From: Pseudomonas asturiensis
GTDB taxonomy: Bacteria; Pseudomonadota; Gammaproteobacteria; Pseudomonadales; Pseudomonadaceae
Reading direction: 5' to 3'
Assembly (NCBI RefSeq): GCF_900143095.1
Contig: NZ_FRDA01000003.1
Coordinates: 372,001 to 436,000 of the forward strand
Length of the DNA: 64,000 nt
A model generated the notes under the pieces. It worked only from the letters and a program-made list of their open reading frames with translations, did no database searches and was not told where the DNA came from. Below are positions 22,301 to 36,175 of this stretch, in pieces. A program made the position numbers and the translations under genes. The first letter of the stretch is position 1. Every line of letters begins with the position of its first letter.

Positions 22301-22840
22301 CGCCAGCGCATCATCGACCTGAAGCCTGCCAGGGACACCCAGACGGTCGCCGGGTTGATCATTGCCCTGCGTGTCATGAAGAACAAGAAGGGCGACAAGA
22401 TGGGGTTCATCACCCTGGACGACCGCTCGGCGCGTATCGAGGCATCGCTGTTTGCCGAGGCGTTCCATTCTGCACAGTCGTTGCTGCAGACCGATGCTAT
22501 GGTGGTGGTTGAGGGCGAAGTCAGTAATGATGACTTCTCGGGTGGCTTGAGGTTGCGTGCCAAACGCGTCATGAGCATTGAAGATGCGCGAACCAATCTG
22601 GCCGAGAGCCTGCGAGTGACGGTGCATGCCGATGCGCTCAAGGGCGATCGACTGCGCTGGCTCGGCGATCTGTGCAAGCGCCATCGCGGTGCCTGCCCGA
22701 TCACTGTGGATTACACCGGGAAGGATGCCAAAGCGTTGCTGCAATTCGGAGAAGCATGGCGAATTGATCCGGCGGACAGCTTGATTCAAGCTCTGCGTGA
22801 CCAGTTCGGACGTGAGAACGTCTTTCTCCAGTATCGCTGA
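19319..22840 (+). CDS. dnaE: DNA polymerase III alpha subunit
   Basis: A 1173-aa replicative polymerase of the DnaE1 type. The N-terminal PHP domain begins FVHLRLHTEYSLVDGL. The polymerase core carries PDFDVDFCMDGRD near residue 401, with the metal-binding DxD, and HAGGVVIAP. The C-terminal region contains the helix-hairpin-helix and OB-fold segments. Length is normal for Pseudomonas. It forms the core enzyme with epsilon and theta. Confidence 0.99.
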   Translation: MPASFVHLRLHTEYSLVDGLVRVKPLIKALTGMNMPAVAVTDQNNMCSLVKFYKAAQGSGIKPICGADLWLAGRDEDAALSRISLLVMNAQGYRNLTELISRGFIEGQRNGQIVIQREWVAQASDGLIALSAAKEGEIGMALLGGNPGEADELLREWMSVFPDRFYIEVQRTNRNNDEEHLHAAVALADRHGAPLVATNDVRFIKQTDFEAHETRVCIGEGRALDDPRRSHNYSDQQYLKSPEEMAELFSDLPEALTNSVEIAKRCNIDVKLGTHFLPNFPIPDGMTIDEYFRKVSFDGLEERLAVLLPKDTTEDYDAKRQVYVDRLNFELDIIIQMGFPGYFLIVMDFIQWAKSNGVPVGPGRGSGAGSLVAYVQKITDLDPLEYDLLFERFLNPERVSMPDFDVDFCMDGRDRVIDYVAEKYGRNAVSQIITFGSMAAKAVVRDVARVQGKSYGLADRLSKMIPFEVGMTLEKAYEQEEILRDFLKVDEEAAEIWEMALKLEGVVRNVGKHAGGVVIAPTKLTDFSPIYCDEAGDGLVTQFDKDDVEAAGLVKFDFLGLRTLTIIDWALKTINRDRAKVNEAPLDIAFIPLDDMPTYQLLQRAETTAVFQLESRGMKELIKKLKPDCLEDLIALVALFRPGPLQSGMVDDFINRKHGRAELSYPHVDYQYEGLKPVLAPTYGIILYQEQVMQIAQVMAGYTLGGADMLRRAMGKKKPEEMAKQRGGFIDGCKTNNIDPDLAGNIFDLVEKFAGYGFNKSHSAAYGLVSYQTAWLKTHYPAPFMAAVLSADMHNTDKVVTLIEEVRTMKLRLDAPDVNTSDFKFTVSDDGRILYGLGAIKGVGEGPVEAITEARLSGPFKDLFDFCARVDLKRVNKRTLDGLIRSGALDRLGPYFELEPKAYQANIDRNRSVLLAALEEAIQAAEQTARSRDSGHSDLFGGLFVEEDADVYANHRKTRELSLKDRLRGEKETLGLYLTGHPIDEYEGEIRRFARQRIIDLKPARDTQTVAGLIIALRVMKNKKGDKMGFITLDDRSARIEASLFAEAFHSAQSLLQTDAMVVVEGEVSNDDFSGGLRLRAKRVMSIEDARTNLAESLRVTVHADALKGDRLRWLGDLCKRHRGACPITVDYTGKDAKALLQFGEAWRIDPADSLIQALRDQFGRENVFLQYR

Positions 22841-22968
22841 ACGCCGCAGGCTCGATCTGCGCTCAGCCCTGAATTTTAATTTCGACCTGAACGCGCCTGT
22901 TCCCCAAGGGAAAGGCGCAGACGGATCAACCGGCCGGCCTCTTGGCCGTCTACCCAAGACGGATGCCT

Positions 22969-23916
22969 ATGAACCCGAATTTTCTTGATTTCGAACAGCC
23001 TATCGCTGACTTGCAGGCCAAAATCGAAGAACTGCGCTTGGTGGGTAATGACAACTCGCTGAACATCGGCGACGAGATCTCCCGGCTGCAAGACAAGAGC
23101 AAAACGCTCACTGAAAGTATCTTCGGCAACCTGACCAGCTGGCAGATCGCGCGCATGGCGCGTCATCCGCGTCGTCCGTACACCCTGGACTACATCGAAA
23201 ACATCTTCACCGAGTTCGATGAGTTGCACGGCGACCGTCACTTTTCCGATGATGCGGCCATTGTCGGCGGCGTAGCCCGTCTGGAAGGCCAGCCGGTGAT
23301 GGTGATCGGTCACCAGAAGGGCCGTGAAGTCCGCGAAAAGGTACGCCGCAACTTTGGCATGCCGCGCCCTGAAGGCTATCGCAAGGCCTGCCGCCTGATG
23401 GAAATGGCCGAGCGCTTCAAGATGCCGATCCTGACCTTCATCGACACGCCTGGCGCCTATCCTGGTATCGACGCTGAAGAGCGCAACCAGAGTGAAGCAA
23501 TTGCCTGGAACCTGCGTGTCATGGCGCGCCTGAAGACGCCTATCATCGCCACTGTGATTGGTGAAGGCGGTTCGGGCGGGGCACTGGCCATCGGCGTGTG
23601 TGACCAGCTGAACATGCTGCAGTATTCGACCTATGCGGTCATTTCGCCGGAAGGCTGCGCTTCGATTTTGTGGAAGACGGCCGAGAAGGCGCCGGATGCT
23701 GCCGAGGCCATGGGTATCACTGCCGAGCGTTTGAAGGGCCTGGGTATCGTGGACAAGGTCATCAACGAGCCGCTGGGTGGCGCGCACCGTGACCCGGTGG
23801 CGGCCTCTGCTTCGATTCGTGAAGAGCTGAGCAGCCAGTTGGCAATGCTCAAGAAGTTCGACAACGACGCGCTGCTGGCCCGTCGTTACGATCGTCTGAT
23901 GAGCTACGGCCTGTAA
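22969..23916 (+). CDS. accA: Acetyl-CoA carboxylase carboxyltransferase subunit alpha
   Basis: A 315-aa subunit that with AccD transfers the carboxyl group from biotin to acetyl-CoA, the first step of fatty acid synthesis. It contains [21 protein letters not shown] and [15 protein letters not shown] 22969 ([10 protein letters not shown]) matches the family N-terminus; an in-frame ATG two codons before, at 22963, is possible. It is 128 bp downstream of dnaE. Confidence 0.98.
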   Translation: MNPNFLDFEQPIADLQAKIEELRLVGNDNSLNIGDEISRLQDKSKTLTESIFGNLTSWQIARMARHPRRPYTLDYIENIFTEFDELHGDRHFSDDAAIVGGVARLEGQPVMVIGHQKGREVREKVRRNFGMPRPEGYRKACRLMEMAERFKMPILTFIDTPGAYPGIDAEERNQSEAIAWNLRVMARLKTPIIATVIGEGGSGGALAIGVCDQLNMLQYSTYAVISPEGCASILWKTAEKAPDAAEAMGITAERLKGLGIVDKVINEPLGGAHRDPVAASASIREELSSQLAMLKKFDNDALLARRYDRLMSYGL

Positions 23917-24058
23917 GGCAATGCGAGAGAGGGCGCTGTGTTTCCGGCACGGCGCTCCCTCACGACCGTTGCACACTGGCGCTATGGCAAAGGCATAACT
24001 CTTCGCGTTACCGTGCGCTCCGTTGGTTGCGTGCTGCCTGGCACGAGTGAACTTGGCA

Positions 24059-25396
24059 ATGACCAACTCCAGACACAGCGGTGATGATCTTCCCTCCAGG
24101 GTTCTTCAGGCGCTGATGCCCTGGCGCGATGCGCCCGTTTGGCAGGTCGGGTTCTCCGGCGGCCTCGATTCCACTGTTCTGCTGCATCTCCTGACTGAAC
24201 TCGCCAGGCGCGAGCCTCTGCCCGAGTTGAAAGCCATTCATGTTCATCACGGTTTGCAGGTGGTTGCCGATGACTGGCCGCGGCATTGTCTGCAGGTCTG
24301 TCAGGCGTTTGGTGTGCCGTTCCAGATGATCAGTGTGAAGGTGGAGTCGGGCGCCAGCATCGAGCGGGCGGCCCGTGAGGCACGTTATGCAGCCTTCTGC
24401 AGGCAGCTTGGCGAGGCGCAAGTGTTGCTGACGGCGCAGCATCGCGACGATCAGGCTGAAACACTGCTGTTTCGTCTGTTACGTGGCGCAGGCGTTCGAG
24501 GGCTTGCTGCAATGCCCGGGTATCGTACGTTGGGACGGGGGCATCTGGTCAGGCCACTGCTTGACTGTTCACGCAGCGAGCTTGAAGGCTATGCCCGCGA
24601 GCACGGCTTGAACTGGATCGAAGACCCCAGCAATGACGACGTGCGGTTTTCACGGAATTTCCTGCGCGCACAGATAATGCCTTTGCTGACATCCAGATGG
24701 CCGCAGGCTGTTTCCAGCATGGCGCGCACGGCCCGTCATCTTGGAGAAGCCCAGCAACTGCTGGGCGAGCTGGCGGAACAGGATCTGGCGGATGCGCAGG
24801 CCACCACACCGTTTGCCTGGCTCGGCCTTCCCGTGCTGGCCCTCGGGCCTCTCGCAGGGTTGTCCGCGACTCGGCAACGCAACGCGCTGCGTCACTGGCT
24901 CGCCCCACTGACCCTTTTGCCTGATACCGATCACTGGGCCGGGTGGGCGACCTTGCGGGATGCGGGGGAGGGCGCACAGCCGGTCTGGCGACTGGCTGAC
25001 GGCGAGTTGCATCGCACGCAAGGGCATATCTGGTGGTTGTCCGGGCCCTGGCTGCAGCGTTGCGAAGGTATAAGTGCCTGGCCTGATCCCTGTCAGCCAT
25101 TGCATCTGCCCGGCAACGGCCAGCTCACCCTGCAGGGCGACGCGCCTTCGGCACCGGTTGAGGTGCGTTATCGTCAGGGCTCTGAGATCCTGCAGGTGGC
25201 GGGGCGTGGGCATCGCGATCTCAAGCGTCTGCTCAATGAGCAGCACGTGCCGTCCTTCGTCCGCGGCAGATTGCCGCTGCTGTACGGTGATGATCAGTTG
25301 CTGGCAGTGGCCGGCCTGCCTGGACTGGACGCGGCGCCCAATGGAAGCTGGCGTTTACAGTGGACGGCACCGGCCAGCGACCAAAGTTTGAGCTGA
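24059..25396 (+). CDS. tilS: tRNA(Ile)-lysidine synthase
   Basis: A 445-aa N-type ATP pyrophosphatase with the P-loop SGGLDS at residues 33-38. It converts C34 of the tRNA-Ile(CAT) anticodon to lysidine so that it reads AUA. N-terminal catalytic, central and C-terminal substrate-recognition domains are all present (ending GSWRLQW). The ATG at 24059 puts the P-loop at its usual place; an upstream GTG in frame (24023) adds residues with no family match. The stop codon lies inside a putative pyrG promoter. Confidence 0.95.
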   Translation: MTNSRHSGDDLPSRVLQALMPWRDAPVWQVGFSGGLDSTVLLHLLTELARREPLPELKAIHVHHGLQVVADDWPRHCLQVCQAFGVPFQMISVKVESGASIERAAREARYAAFCRQLGEAQVLLTAQHRDDQAETLLFRLLRGAGVRGLAAMPGYRTLGRGHLVRPLLDCSRSELEGYAREHGLNWIEDPSNDDVRFSRNFLRAQIMPLLTSRWPQAVSSMARTARHLGEAQQLLGELAEQDLADAQATTPFAWLGLPVLALGPLAGLSATRQRNALRHWLAPLTLLPDTDHWAGWATLRDAGEGAQPVWRLADGELHRTQGHIWWLSGPWLQRCEGISAWPDPCQPLHLPGNGQLTLQGDAPSAPVEVRYRQGSEILQVAGRGHRDLKRLLNEQHVPSFVRGRLPLLYGDDQLLAVAGLPGLDAAPNGSWRLQWTAPASDQSLS

Positions 25397-25416
25397 AAGG
25401 CCCTTTCAGGTAGACT
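25388..25416 (+). promoter_or_regulatory. Putative pyrG promoter with a palindromic spacer
   Basis: -35 TTGAGC (25388-25393), 17-bp spacer and -10 TAGACT (25411-25416). The 17-bp perfect palindrome CTGAAAGGCCCTTTCAG (25393-25409) occupies the spacer almost exactly and overlaps the tilS stop codon. The pyrG start is 245 bp further on, giving a long leader with no gene. A protein bound to the palindrome would block polymerase, but the hairpin could equally act at the end of the tilS mRNA. Confidence 0.45.
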
Positions 25417-25639
25417 ACGCTCCCTTCTTGATACAGCTTCTGTTGGTTCTTTTGAAACAACACAAGTTGCCGGTTACCAACCAGTGTTTACTGGGCGATT
25501 CTTAAAATGTGGCGCGCAATAGGCAGGCTTATGGCCAGTCGGTTTCAACGCAGCAGTTTCGGGAGTGCACCGTGAATTTTGTCGGTAATCGGGGGCTTCG
25601 GCCTTCCTTCGCTTTCCCCGGCGGCTCTGACCGCTTTAA

Positions 25640-28153
<2,514 letters not shown>

Positions 28154-28179
28154 ACAGGGTTCTCCGGTAAAGTGCCGTT

Positions 28180-28199
28180 CCCCGTCATTCGTGACGGGG
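28180..28199 (+). terminator. UUCG-capped hairpin between kdsA and eno
   Basis: CCCCGTCA, loop TTCG, TGACGGGG: a perfect 8-bp stem closed by an extra-stable UUCG tetraloop. It is followed only by TTGTCG, so it is at best a weak terminator; mRNA 3'-end protection or partial attenuation is also possible. Confidence 0.5.
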
Positions 28200-28234
28200 T
28201 TGTCGCATTCGGGCCTGCCGTTTTCTGTGCCTGA

Positions 28235-29578
<1,344 letters not shown>

Positions 29579-29677
29579 GCCATAGATGTTAAAAGACGCA
29601 GGGCGTTGCGGGAAAGTCGGTTCATCCGGCCTGGTCCGCAGCGTTAATGCTGACGCTCCGCTGTAACCTGGAGTGAT

Positions 29678-29701
29678 TGAGCCTGGCTTTCGTCAGGCTC
29701 A
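29678..29701 (+). other. Hairpin upstream of ftsB
   Basis: TGAGCCTG and CAGGCTCA form an 8-bp perfect stem with an 8-base loop between eno and ftsB. There is no T-run, so it is not a normal terminator. Confidence 0.4.
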
Positions 29702-29766
29702 ATGCCCTCAGTCATTTGTTTATCGTGTTGGCTCTGCCGTCTTTTTACTGGGTACCTGATATTTCA

Positions 29767-30045
29767 ATGCGCAGTCCTAACTGGTTGTTCCTTATCCTGC
29801 TCTTGTTGCTTGCCGGTTTGCAGTATCGCCTGTGGGTGGGTAATGGCAGCCTGGCGCAAGTGGCCAGCCTGAACCAGCAGATCGCGGATCAGCATGCCGA
29901 AAACCAGGTCCTTCTGGAGCGCAATCGCGTGCTCGATGCAGAAGTCATGGAACTGAAGAAAGGGCTTGAGACGGTCGAAGAGCGTGCCCGTCATGAACTG
30001 GGCATGGTCAAGGACGGCGAAACCCTCTACCAGCTTGCGCAATAA
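29767..30045 (+). CDS. ftsB: Cell division protein FtsB
   Basis: A 92-aa bitopic divisome protein: short cytoplasmic N-terminus, membrane segment (WLFLILLLLLAGLQY, residues 5-19) and a periplasmic coiled coil rich in Leu, Glu and Asn. It forms FtsBLQ and activates FtsWI. ATG 29767 gives the family N-terminus (MRSPNW); longer in-frame starts upstream are not conserved-looking. Placement between eno and ispD is the standard gammaproteobacterial order. Confidence 0.96.
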   Translation: MRSPNWLFLILLLLLAGLQYRLWVGNGSLAQVASLNQQIADQHAENQVLLERNRVLDAEVMELKKGLETVEERARHELGMVKDGETLYQLAQ

Positions 30046-30060
30046 TAAAAAGTAGGTGTC

Positions 30061-30771
30061 ATGAAAGACTTTCTCCCTGCCTTCTGGGCGGTGATACCTG
30101 CAGCGGGCGTCGGTGCCCGCATGGCAGCAGACCGTCCCAAGCAGTACCTGCAACTGGGCGGCCTCACCATTCTCGAACACAGCCTGTTAAGTTTTCTGGA
30201 TCACCCTCGTCTCAAGGGGTTGGTGATCAGCCTTGCCGTGGACGATCCTTACTGGCCCGCGTTGCCCTGTGCGCTGGACTCGCGGATTCAACGGGTTGAC
30301 GGCGGCAAGGAGCGTTCGGGGTCAGTGCTCAATGCCTTGCTTTATCTGCATGCGCAGGGTGCCAGCGATGACGATTGGGTGCTGGTGCACGATGCAGCAC
30401 GCCCCAATCTGGCGCGCAGCGACCTGGACACGCTGCTTGGCGAACTGGCCGATGATCCGGTCGGTGGCCTGCTCGCCGTTCCGGCGCGGGACACGCTCAA
30501 GCGCGCTGACAGTGCCGGCCGCGTGGTAGAGACGGTAGATCGCAGTCTGATCTGGCAGGCTTACACACCGCAGATGTTTCGTCTGGGTGCCTTGCATCGT
30601 GCGCTAGCCGACAGTCTGGTGTCGAACGTGACGATCACCGATGAGGCTTCGGCGATCGAGTGGGCGGGGCAGTCGCCTCGACTGATCGAAGGTCGCTCCG
30701 ATAACATCAAAGTCACTCGACCTGAGGATCTGGACTGGTTGCGTCAGCGTCGTAGTGATTTCGGGCGTTGA
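30061..30771 (+). CDS. ispD: 2-C-methyl-D-erythritol 4-phosphate cytidylyltransferase
   Basis: A 236-aa MEP-pathway enzyme (MEP plus CTP to CDP-ME). The N-terminal nucleotide-binding motif is VIPAAGVGARMAADRPKQYL. It contains LVHDAARPN and ends with the substrate loop ITDEASAIEWAG. It lies 15 bp after ftsB. Its usual partner ispF is separated from it by about 3.1 kb containing the formaldehyde locus. Confidence 0.98.
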   Translation: MKDFLPAFWAVIPAAGVGARMAADRPKQYLQLGGLTILEHSLLSFLDHPRLKGLVISLAVDDPYWPALPCALDSRIQRVDGGKERSGSVLNALLYLHAQGASDDDWVLVHDAARPNLARSDLDTLLGELADDPVGGLLAVPARDTLKRADSAGRVVETVDRSLIWQAYTPQMFRLGALHRALADSLVSNVTITDEASAIEWAGQSPRLIEGRSDNIKVTRPEDLDWLRQRRSDFGR

Positions 30772-30784
30772 ATCGCTGAATGTC

Positions 30785-31681
30785 TTACTGGCGATACTCT
30801 TCGCGCATCGCCAGCCCTTCTTTCAGGTAATCCACCAGTTTGCGAACCTTGGGCGACAGCAGTCTTTGCTGTGGGTACAGCGCCCATACGGCGGTGTTGG
30901 GCGGCTGGTGTGGCTCCAGCAGAGAAACAAGCGCGCCGCTCTTCAGATGTTTCTGCACGTAATAGTCAGGTAACTGACACAGACCGACGCCATGCAATGC
31001 AGCGTCGAGCACTGCCTGGCCACTGTTGCAGCGCCAGTTGCCTTGTACGCGCTGAGAAAATTCACGCCCGTTTTGTTGCAGTAGCCAGGTGTCGCTGCCG
31101 CCGATCAGGCAGTTATGGCGACTCAATTCCGACAGGCTGTGCGGGCGGCCATAGCGTGCGATGTAGGAAGGGGCTGCGCACAGGTACATCTGGCGCGGTG
31201 CCAGGCGGGTGGCGACCATACGTGAGTCCTGCAGTCGACCGAGGCGGATCGCCAGGTCCATGCCTTCGTGAACCAGGTCCAGGGTCTCGTTGCTCAGTTC
31301 GATGTCGACTCGCAAGTGCGGGTAAACGTCCATGAAGCGTGTCACCAGCGGCGTGATGAATCGTTCTCCGTAAGCCACTGCGCAGGTCATGCGCAACAAA
31401 CCCTTGGGTTCGCTGGTCAGGTCGCCGACGGCCCGCAAGGCTTCCTCGCGCCCGTCCTGCAGGCGTTGGCAATGGTGCAGAAAGGTCTGGCCCGCTTCCG
31501 TCAGCGCCACCTTGCGCGTACTGCGGTACAGCAAGCGGGTCTGCAGTCTTTCCTCCAGACGAACGATCTGGCGACTGACGTGCGAAGAAGAGACGCCAAG
31601 CCGTTGCGCCGCAGCAGTGAACTGGCCGCATTCGGCCACCGCCACAAATTCGTCGAGACCTTCCCAGCCGCTGGTGTACAT
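30785..31681 (-). CDS. LysR-family transcriptional regulator, likely controlling formaldehyde detoxification
   Basis: A 298-aa LysR protein: N-terminal winged helix-turn-helix (about 1-60, with FTAAAQRLGVSSSHVSRQI) and a C-terminal effector-binding domain. It is divergent from adhC (104 bp between start codons), so it probably controls adhC-fghA. By position it corresponds to the P. aeruginosa regulator called GfnR, a positive regulator of glutathione-dependent formaldehyde detoxification; that identity is inferred from synteny. It was apparently placed between ispD and ispF. Confidence 0.88.
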   Translation of the reverse strand: MYTSGWEGLDEFVAVAECGQFTAAAQRLGVSSSHVSRQIVRLEERLQTRLLYRSTRKVALTEAGQTFLHHCQRLQDGREEALRAVGDLTSEPKGLLRMTCAVAYGERFITPLVTRFMDVYPHLRVDIELSNETLDLVHEGMDLAIRLGRLQDSRMVATRLAPRQMYLCAAPSYIARYGRPHSLSELSRHNCLIGGSDTWLLQQNGREFSQRVQGNWRCNSGQAVLDAALHGVGLCQLPDYYVQKHLKSGALVSLLEPHQPPNTAVWALYPQQRLLSPKVRKLVDYLKEGLAMREEYRQ

Positions 31682-31704
31682 CGATTATCCCTGTACAGCA
31701 TTAA

Positions 31705-32898
<1,194 letters not shown>

Positions 32899-32957
32899 AC
32901 AGCAGCGGCGCGCGGCAGGCCCAGACCGGGCTTGCTGCCAGACGTTCGGAGTCCACC

Positions 32958-33815
32958 ATGACCCTGGAAAATATTTCCTGCCAGAAAAGCTTCGGCGGCT
33001 GGCACAAGCGTTACAAGCATCACTCACACGTGCTGGGCTGCGACATGGTGTTTGCGGTCTATTTGCCGCCGCAGGCGGAGCAGGGCGGAAAGTTGCCGGT
33101 TGTGTACTGGTTGTCTGGCCTGACCTGCACCGATGAGAACTTCATGCAAAAGGCGGCGGCTCAGCGGGTTGCGGCCGAACTGGGCATCATCATCGTGGCC
33201 CCGGACACCAGTCCACGTGGCCCGGACGTGCCGGGCGATCCTGACGGAGCCTGGGATTTCGGTCTGGGAGCAGGCTTCTATCTCAATGCCACTGAACAGC
33301 CTTACGCCCGCCATTATCAGATGCACGATTATGTGGTCACTGAGCTGCCTGCTCTTATCGAAGCGCATTTCCCGGCGTCGCAGGCACGCAGCATCAGCGG
33401 TCACTCGATGGGCGGGCACGGGGCGCTGGTCTGTGCCTTGCGCAATCCGGGGCGCTACAAGTCGGTTTCGGCGTTTTCGCCCATCAGCAATCCAATGGAT
33501 TGCCCTTGGGGGCAAAAAGCGTTTTCCCGTTACCTGGGCGAGGACCGTTCGCGTTGGCGTGAGTGGGACGCCAGTGTGTTGATGGCCGATGCCACCGAGC
33601 AACTGCCCACGCTCATCGATCAAGGTGATCGGGACGACTTCCTGGTGACTCAACTCAAGCCTGAAGCGCTGGTTCAGGCCGCCAAGTCCGCCCGGCTGCC
33701 GCTGGTACTGAGAATGCAGCCTGGTTATGACCACAGCTATTTCTTCATTGCCAGCTTCATCGAAGACCACTTGCGTCATCACGCCAGTGCGTTGTTCGAT
33801 CAGGGATCGCTTTGA
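32958..33815 (+). CDS. fghA: S-formylglutathione hydrolase
   Basis: A 285-aa alpha/beta hydrolase of the esterase D family that splits S-formylglutathione into formate and glutathione. The nucleophile Ser150 lies in [10 protein letters not shown]; the catalytic His is in GYDHSYFFI. It completes the pathway begun by adhC. A terminator follows, but its stem and U-tract abut the ispF start codon. Confidence 0.97.
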   Translation: MTLENISCQKSFGGWHKRYKHHSHVLGCDMVFAVYLPPQAEQGGKLPVVYWLSGLTCTDENFMQKAAAQRVAAELGIIIVAPDTSPRGPDVPGDPDGAWDFGLGAGFYLNATEQPYARHYQMHDYVVTELPALIEAHFPASQARSISGHSMGGHGALVCALRNPGRYKSVSAFSPISNPMDCPWGQKAFSRYLGEDRSRWREWDASVLMADATEQLPTLIDQGDRDDFLVTQLKPEALVQAAKSARLPLVLRMQPGYDHSYFFIASFIEDHLRHHASALFDQGSL

Positions 33816-33879
33816 CGGGTCTGCCCGGCGAGTGGTGGTGTTGCTGACAAACCCAAGCCGCGCCAAAGCAGGTAGAATC

Positions 33880-33909
33880 ACGCCCTGACTTTTTTCAGGG
33901 CGTTTTTTT
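33880..33909 (+). terminator. Intrinsic terminator directly abutting the ispF start codon
   Basis: ACGCCCTGA and TCAGGGCGT form a perfect 9-bp stem around loop CTTTTT, followed by a run of seven T (33903-33909, the first in the stem). The next base is the A of the ispF ATG. TAGAAT at 33873-33878 just upstream could be a -10 element, which would make the stem part of the initiation region of the ispF transcript. Confidence 0.85.
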
Positions 33910-34383
33910 ATGCGTATTGGCCACGGCTATGATGTGCACCGTTTCGCTGAAGGCGACTTCATCACCTTGGGCGGCGTGCGGATTGCACACGGGTTCGGCC
34001 TGCTGGCCCATTCTGATGGCGACGTTCTGCTGCACGCGTTGAGCGACGCTTTGCTCGGTGCTGCCGCGCTGGGCGACATCGGCAAGCACTTCCCGGACAC
34101 TGATCCGCAGTTCAAGGGGGCTGACAGTCGCGTGCTGCTGCGCCATGTGCTCAAGCAGGTGCAGGGCAAGGGCTGGAAGGTCGGTAACGTCGACGCCACC
34201 ATCGTCGCCCAGGCGCCCAAAATGGCACCGCACATCGACGCCATGCGCGCCCTGATTGCCGAAGACCTGCAGGTCGAGCTGGATCAGGTCAACGTCAAGG
34301 CCACCACGACCGAGAAGCTGGGCTTCACCGGCCGTGAAGAAGGCATTGCCGTACATGCCGTCGCCTTGTTGCTGCGCGCATGA
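33910..34383 (+). CDS. ispF: 2-C-methyl-D-erythritol 2,4-cyclodiphosphate synthase
   Basis: A 157-aa trimeric MEP-pathway enzyme. Zinc ligands Asp8 and His10 are in [10 protein letters not shown], with a third His near residue 42 ([11 protein letters not shown]). The start codon has no Shine-Dalgarno: it is preceded by a run of T belonging to a terminator. The next in-frame ATG comes far inside the conserved fold, so ATG 33910 must be the start. It overlaps truD by 4 bp. Confidence 0.97.
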   Translation: MRIGHGYDVHRFAEGDFITLGGVRIAHGFGLLAHSDGDVLLHALSDALLGAAALGDIGKHFPDTDPQFKGADSRVLLRHVLKQVQGKGWKVGNVDATIVAQAPKMAPHIDAMRALIAEDLQVELDQVNVKATTTEKLGFTGREEGIAVHAVALLLRA

Positions 34384-35438
34384 CCGAACTGGAACTGTTA
34401 GGGCCGCGGGCCTACGGCGATGCACTGGGACGCGCTGTTCTGAAGGCAACCGCCGAAGACTTTCAAGTCGACGAAGTGCTCGATATCCCCCTCTCGGGCG
34501 ATGGCGAGCATTTGTGGCTGTGGGTTGAGAAACGCGGGCTCAATACCGAAGAAGCGGCTCGTCGCCTGGCGCGGGCGGCGGGTGTGCAACTGCGTACGGT
34601 CAGTTACGCGGGGCTCAAGGACCGGCAAGCGCTCACGCGTCAGTGGTTCAGCATTCAGTTACCCGGCAAGGCCGACCCCGATCTGTCCGCCGCGCAGGAC
34701 GAGACACTGCGGATTCTTGAGACACGCCGCCACAAGCGCAAGCTGCAGCGCGGTGCTCACGCAGCCAATGGCTTCACCTTGCGCCTCACGCAACTGGACG
34801 CTGATCAGGCTGCGTTGAATCAGCGCCTGGAGTCGATTTCCCGCCTGGGCATCCCGAATTACTTCGGTGCCCAGCGTTTCGGCTACCAAGGCGGCAATCT
34901 GGGCGAAGCGCGCGACTATGCGTCGCGCCAGGCGTTGCCCGAGCAGCGGGCAGTCCGCTCGCGCTTGCTGTCCACTGCCCGCAGCTATCTTTTCAATCAG
35001 GTGCTGGCTGCGCGTGTCGCAGACGGCTCCTGGCAACGTGCCCAAGTGGGCGATCTGCTGGCGTTCACTGACAGCCGGAGTTTTTTCCCGGCGGGCGTGG
35101 ATGAGTGCAGCGACCCGCGTCTGGCGATTCTGGACCTGCATCCGACCGGCCCGCAGTGGGGTGCAGGCCCATCGCCAGCCATGGGCATCACGGGTGATCT
35201 GGAAAATGCCGTTGCCGCGGAGCATCCGGCGCTTCGCGACTGGCTCGTCAGAGCGGGAATGGAGCACGAACGTCGCATCCTGCGGCTGCCCATTGGGCGG
35301 CTGACGTGGCATTATCCCGAGCCTGACATTCTGCAACTGGAATTCGTCCTTCCGCCTGGATGCTTTGCCACCGTATTGGTGCGCGAGCTCGTCGATCTGG
35401 TGCCGGTTGGGCAGACGGACAGCCCATGCGTATTCTGA
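34380..35438 (+). CDS. truD: tRNA pseudouridine(13) synthase TruD
   Basis: A 352-aa TruD-family pseudouridine synthase acting on U13 of tRNA-Glu. The catalytic Asp81 is in [16 protein letters not shown], and the family motifs AEDFQVDE and NYFGAQRFG are present. The start overlaps ispF (ATGA) and the end overlaps surE by 13 bp, so the three are translationally linked. Confidence 0.97.
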   Translation: MTELELLGPRAYGDALGRAVLKATAEDFQVDEVLDIPLSGDGEHLWLWVEKRGLNTEEAARRLARAAGVQLRTVSYAGLKDRQALTRQWFSIQLPGKADPDLSAAQDETLRILETRRHKRKLQRGAHAANGFTLRLTQLDADQAALNQRLESISRLGIPNYFGAQRFGYQGGNLGEARDYASRQALPEQRAVRSRLLSTARSYLFNQVLAARVADGSWQRAQVGDLLAFTDSRSFFPAGVDECSDPRLAILDLHPTGPQWGAGPSPAMGITGDLENAVAAEHPALRDWLVRAGMEHERRILRLPIGRLTWHYPEPDILQLEFVLPPGCFATVLVRELVDLVPVGQTDSPCVF

Positions 35439-36175
35439 TTTCAAACGATGACGGGGTAAGTGCACCCGGTCTTGCGGCGCTGTATGCGGCGTTGGCGGAC
35501 TACACTGAATGCGTGGTAATCGCGCCTGATCAAGACAAGAGCGGTGCCAGCAGTTCGCTGACCCTGGACCGGCCTCTGCATCCGCAGACGCTGGCCAATG
35601 GCTTTATCAGTGTGAACGGCACCCCGACCGATTGCGTGCATCTGGGCCTCAACGGGCTGCTGGAGCGTGAACCGGATATGGTTATCTCGGGTATCAATCT
35701 GGGTGCCAACCTCGGCGACGATGTGCTGTATTCAGGCACGGTGGCCGCAGCGCTCGAGGGACGCTTTCTGCAGCGGCCCTCGTTCGCCTTTTCGTTTCTG
35801 TCGCGCCAGCCGGATAACCTTGCCACGGCGGCGCATTACGCGCGTTTGCTGGTGCAAGCCCATGAGCAACTCGATCTGCCACCGCGTACGGTACTGAACG
35901 TGAACATCCCCAACCTGCCTCTGGACCACGTGCGCGGCATCCAGTTGACCCGATTGGGTCATCGTGCGCGCGCAGCGGCTCCCATCAAGGTTGTGGATCC
36001 GCGCGGTCGTGCCGGTTACTGGATCGCGGCGGCCGGCGATGCCGAGGACGGCGGAGCAGGGACTGACTTTCACGCCGTCATGCAGGGCTATGTATCGATT
36101 ACGCCGCTGCAACTGGATCGCACCTATCAGGACGGTTTCAGCAGCCTTAACACCTGGCTGGAGGGTCTGCGCTGA
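35426..36175 (+). CDS. surE: 5'/3'-nucleotidase SurE
   Basis: A 249-aa metal-dependent nucleotidase linked to stationary-phase survival. The active-site motif NDDG is at residues 7-10 and GASSSLTL follows near residue 40. ATG 35426 gives the canonical [10 protein letters not shown]; the frame is open upstream but only because it overlaps truD. The stop overlaps the pcm start (TGATG). The surE-pcm-nlpD-rpoS order is widely conserved. Confidence 0.98.
   Translation: MRILISNDDGVSAPGLAALYAALADYTECVVIAPDQDKSGASSSLTLDRPLHPQTLANGFISVNGTPTDCVHLGLNGLLEREPDMVISGINLGANLGDDVLYSGTVAAALEGRFLQRPSFAFSFLSRQPDNLATAAHYARLLVQAHEQLDLPPRTVLNVNIPNLPLDHVRGIQLTRLGHRARAAAPIKVVDPRGRAGYWIAAAGDAEDGGAGTDFHAVMQGYVSITPLQLDRTYQDGFSSLNTWLEGLR

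Noticed and set aside
19340..22957. Two minus-strand frames of about 500 codons across dnaE
   Set aside because: Both are antisense to dnaE and have no coherent motif.
30871..31335. Plus-strand frames inside the LysR gene and adjacent to ispD
   Set aside because: They overlap a clear LysR protein on the other strand and show no family features.
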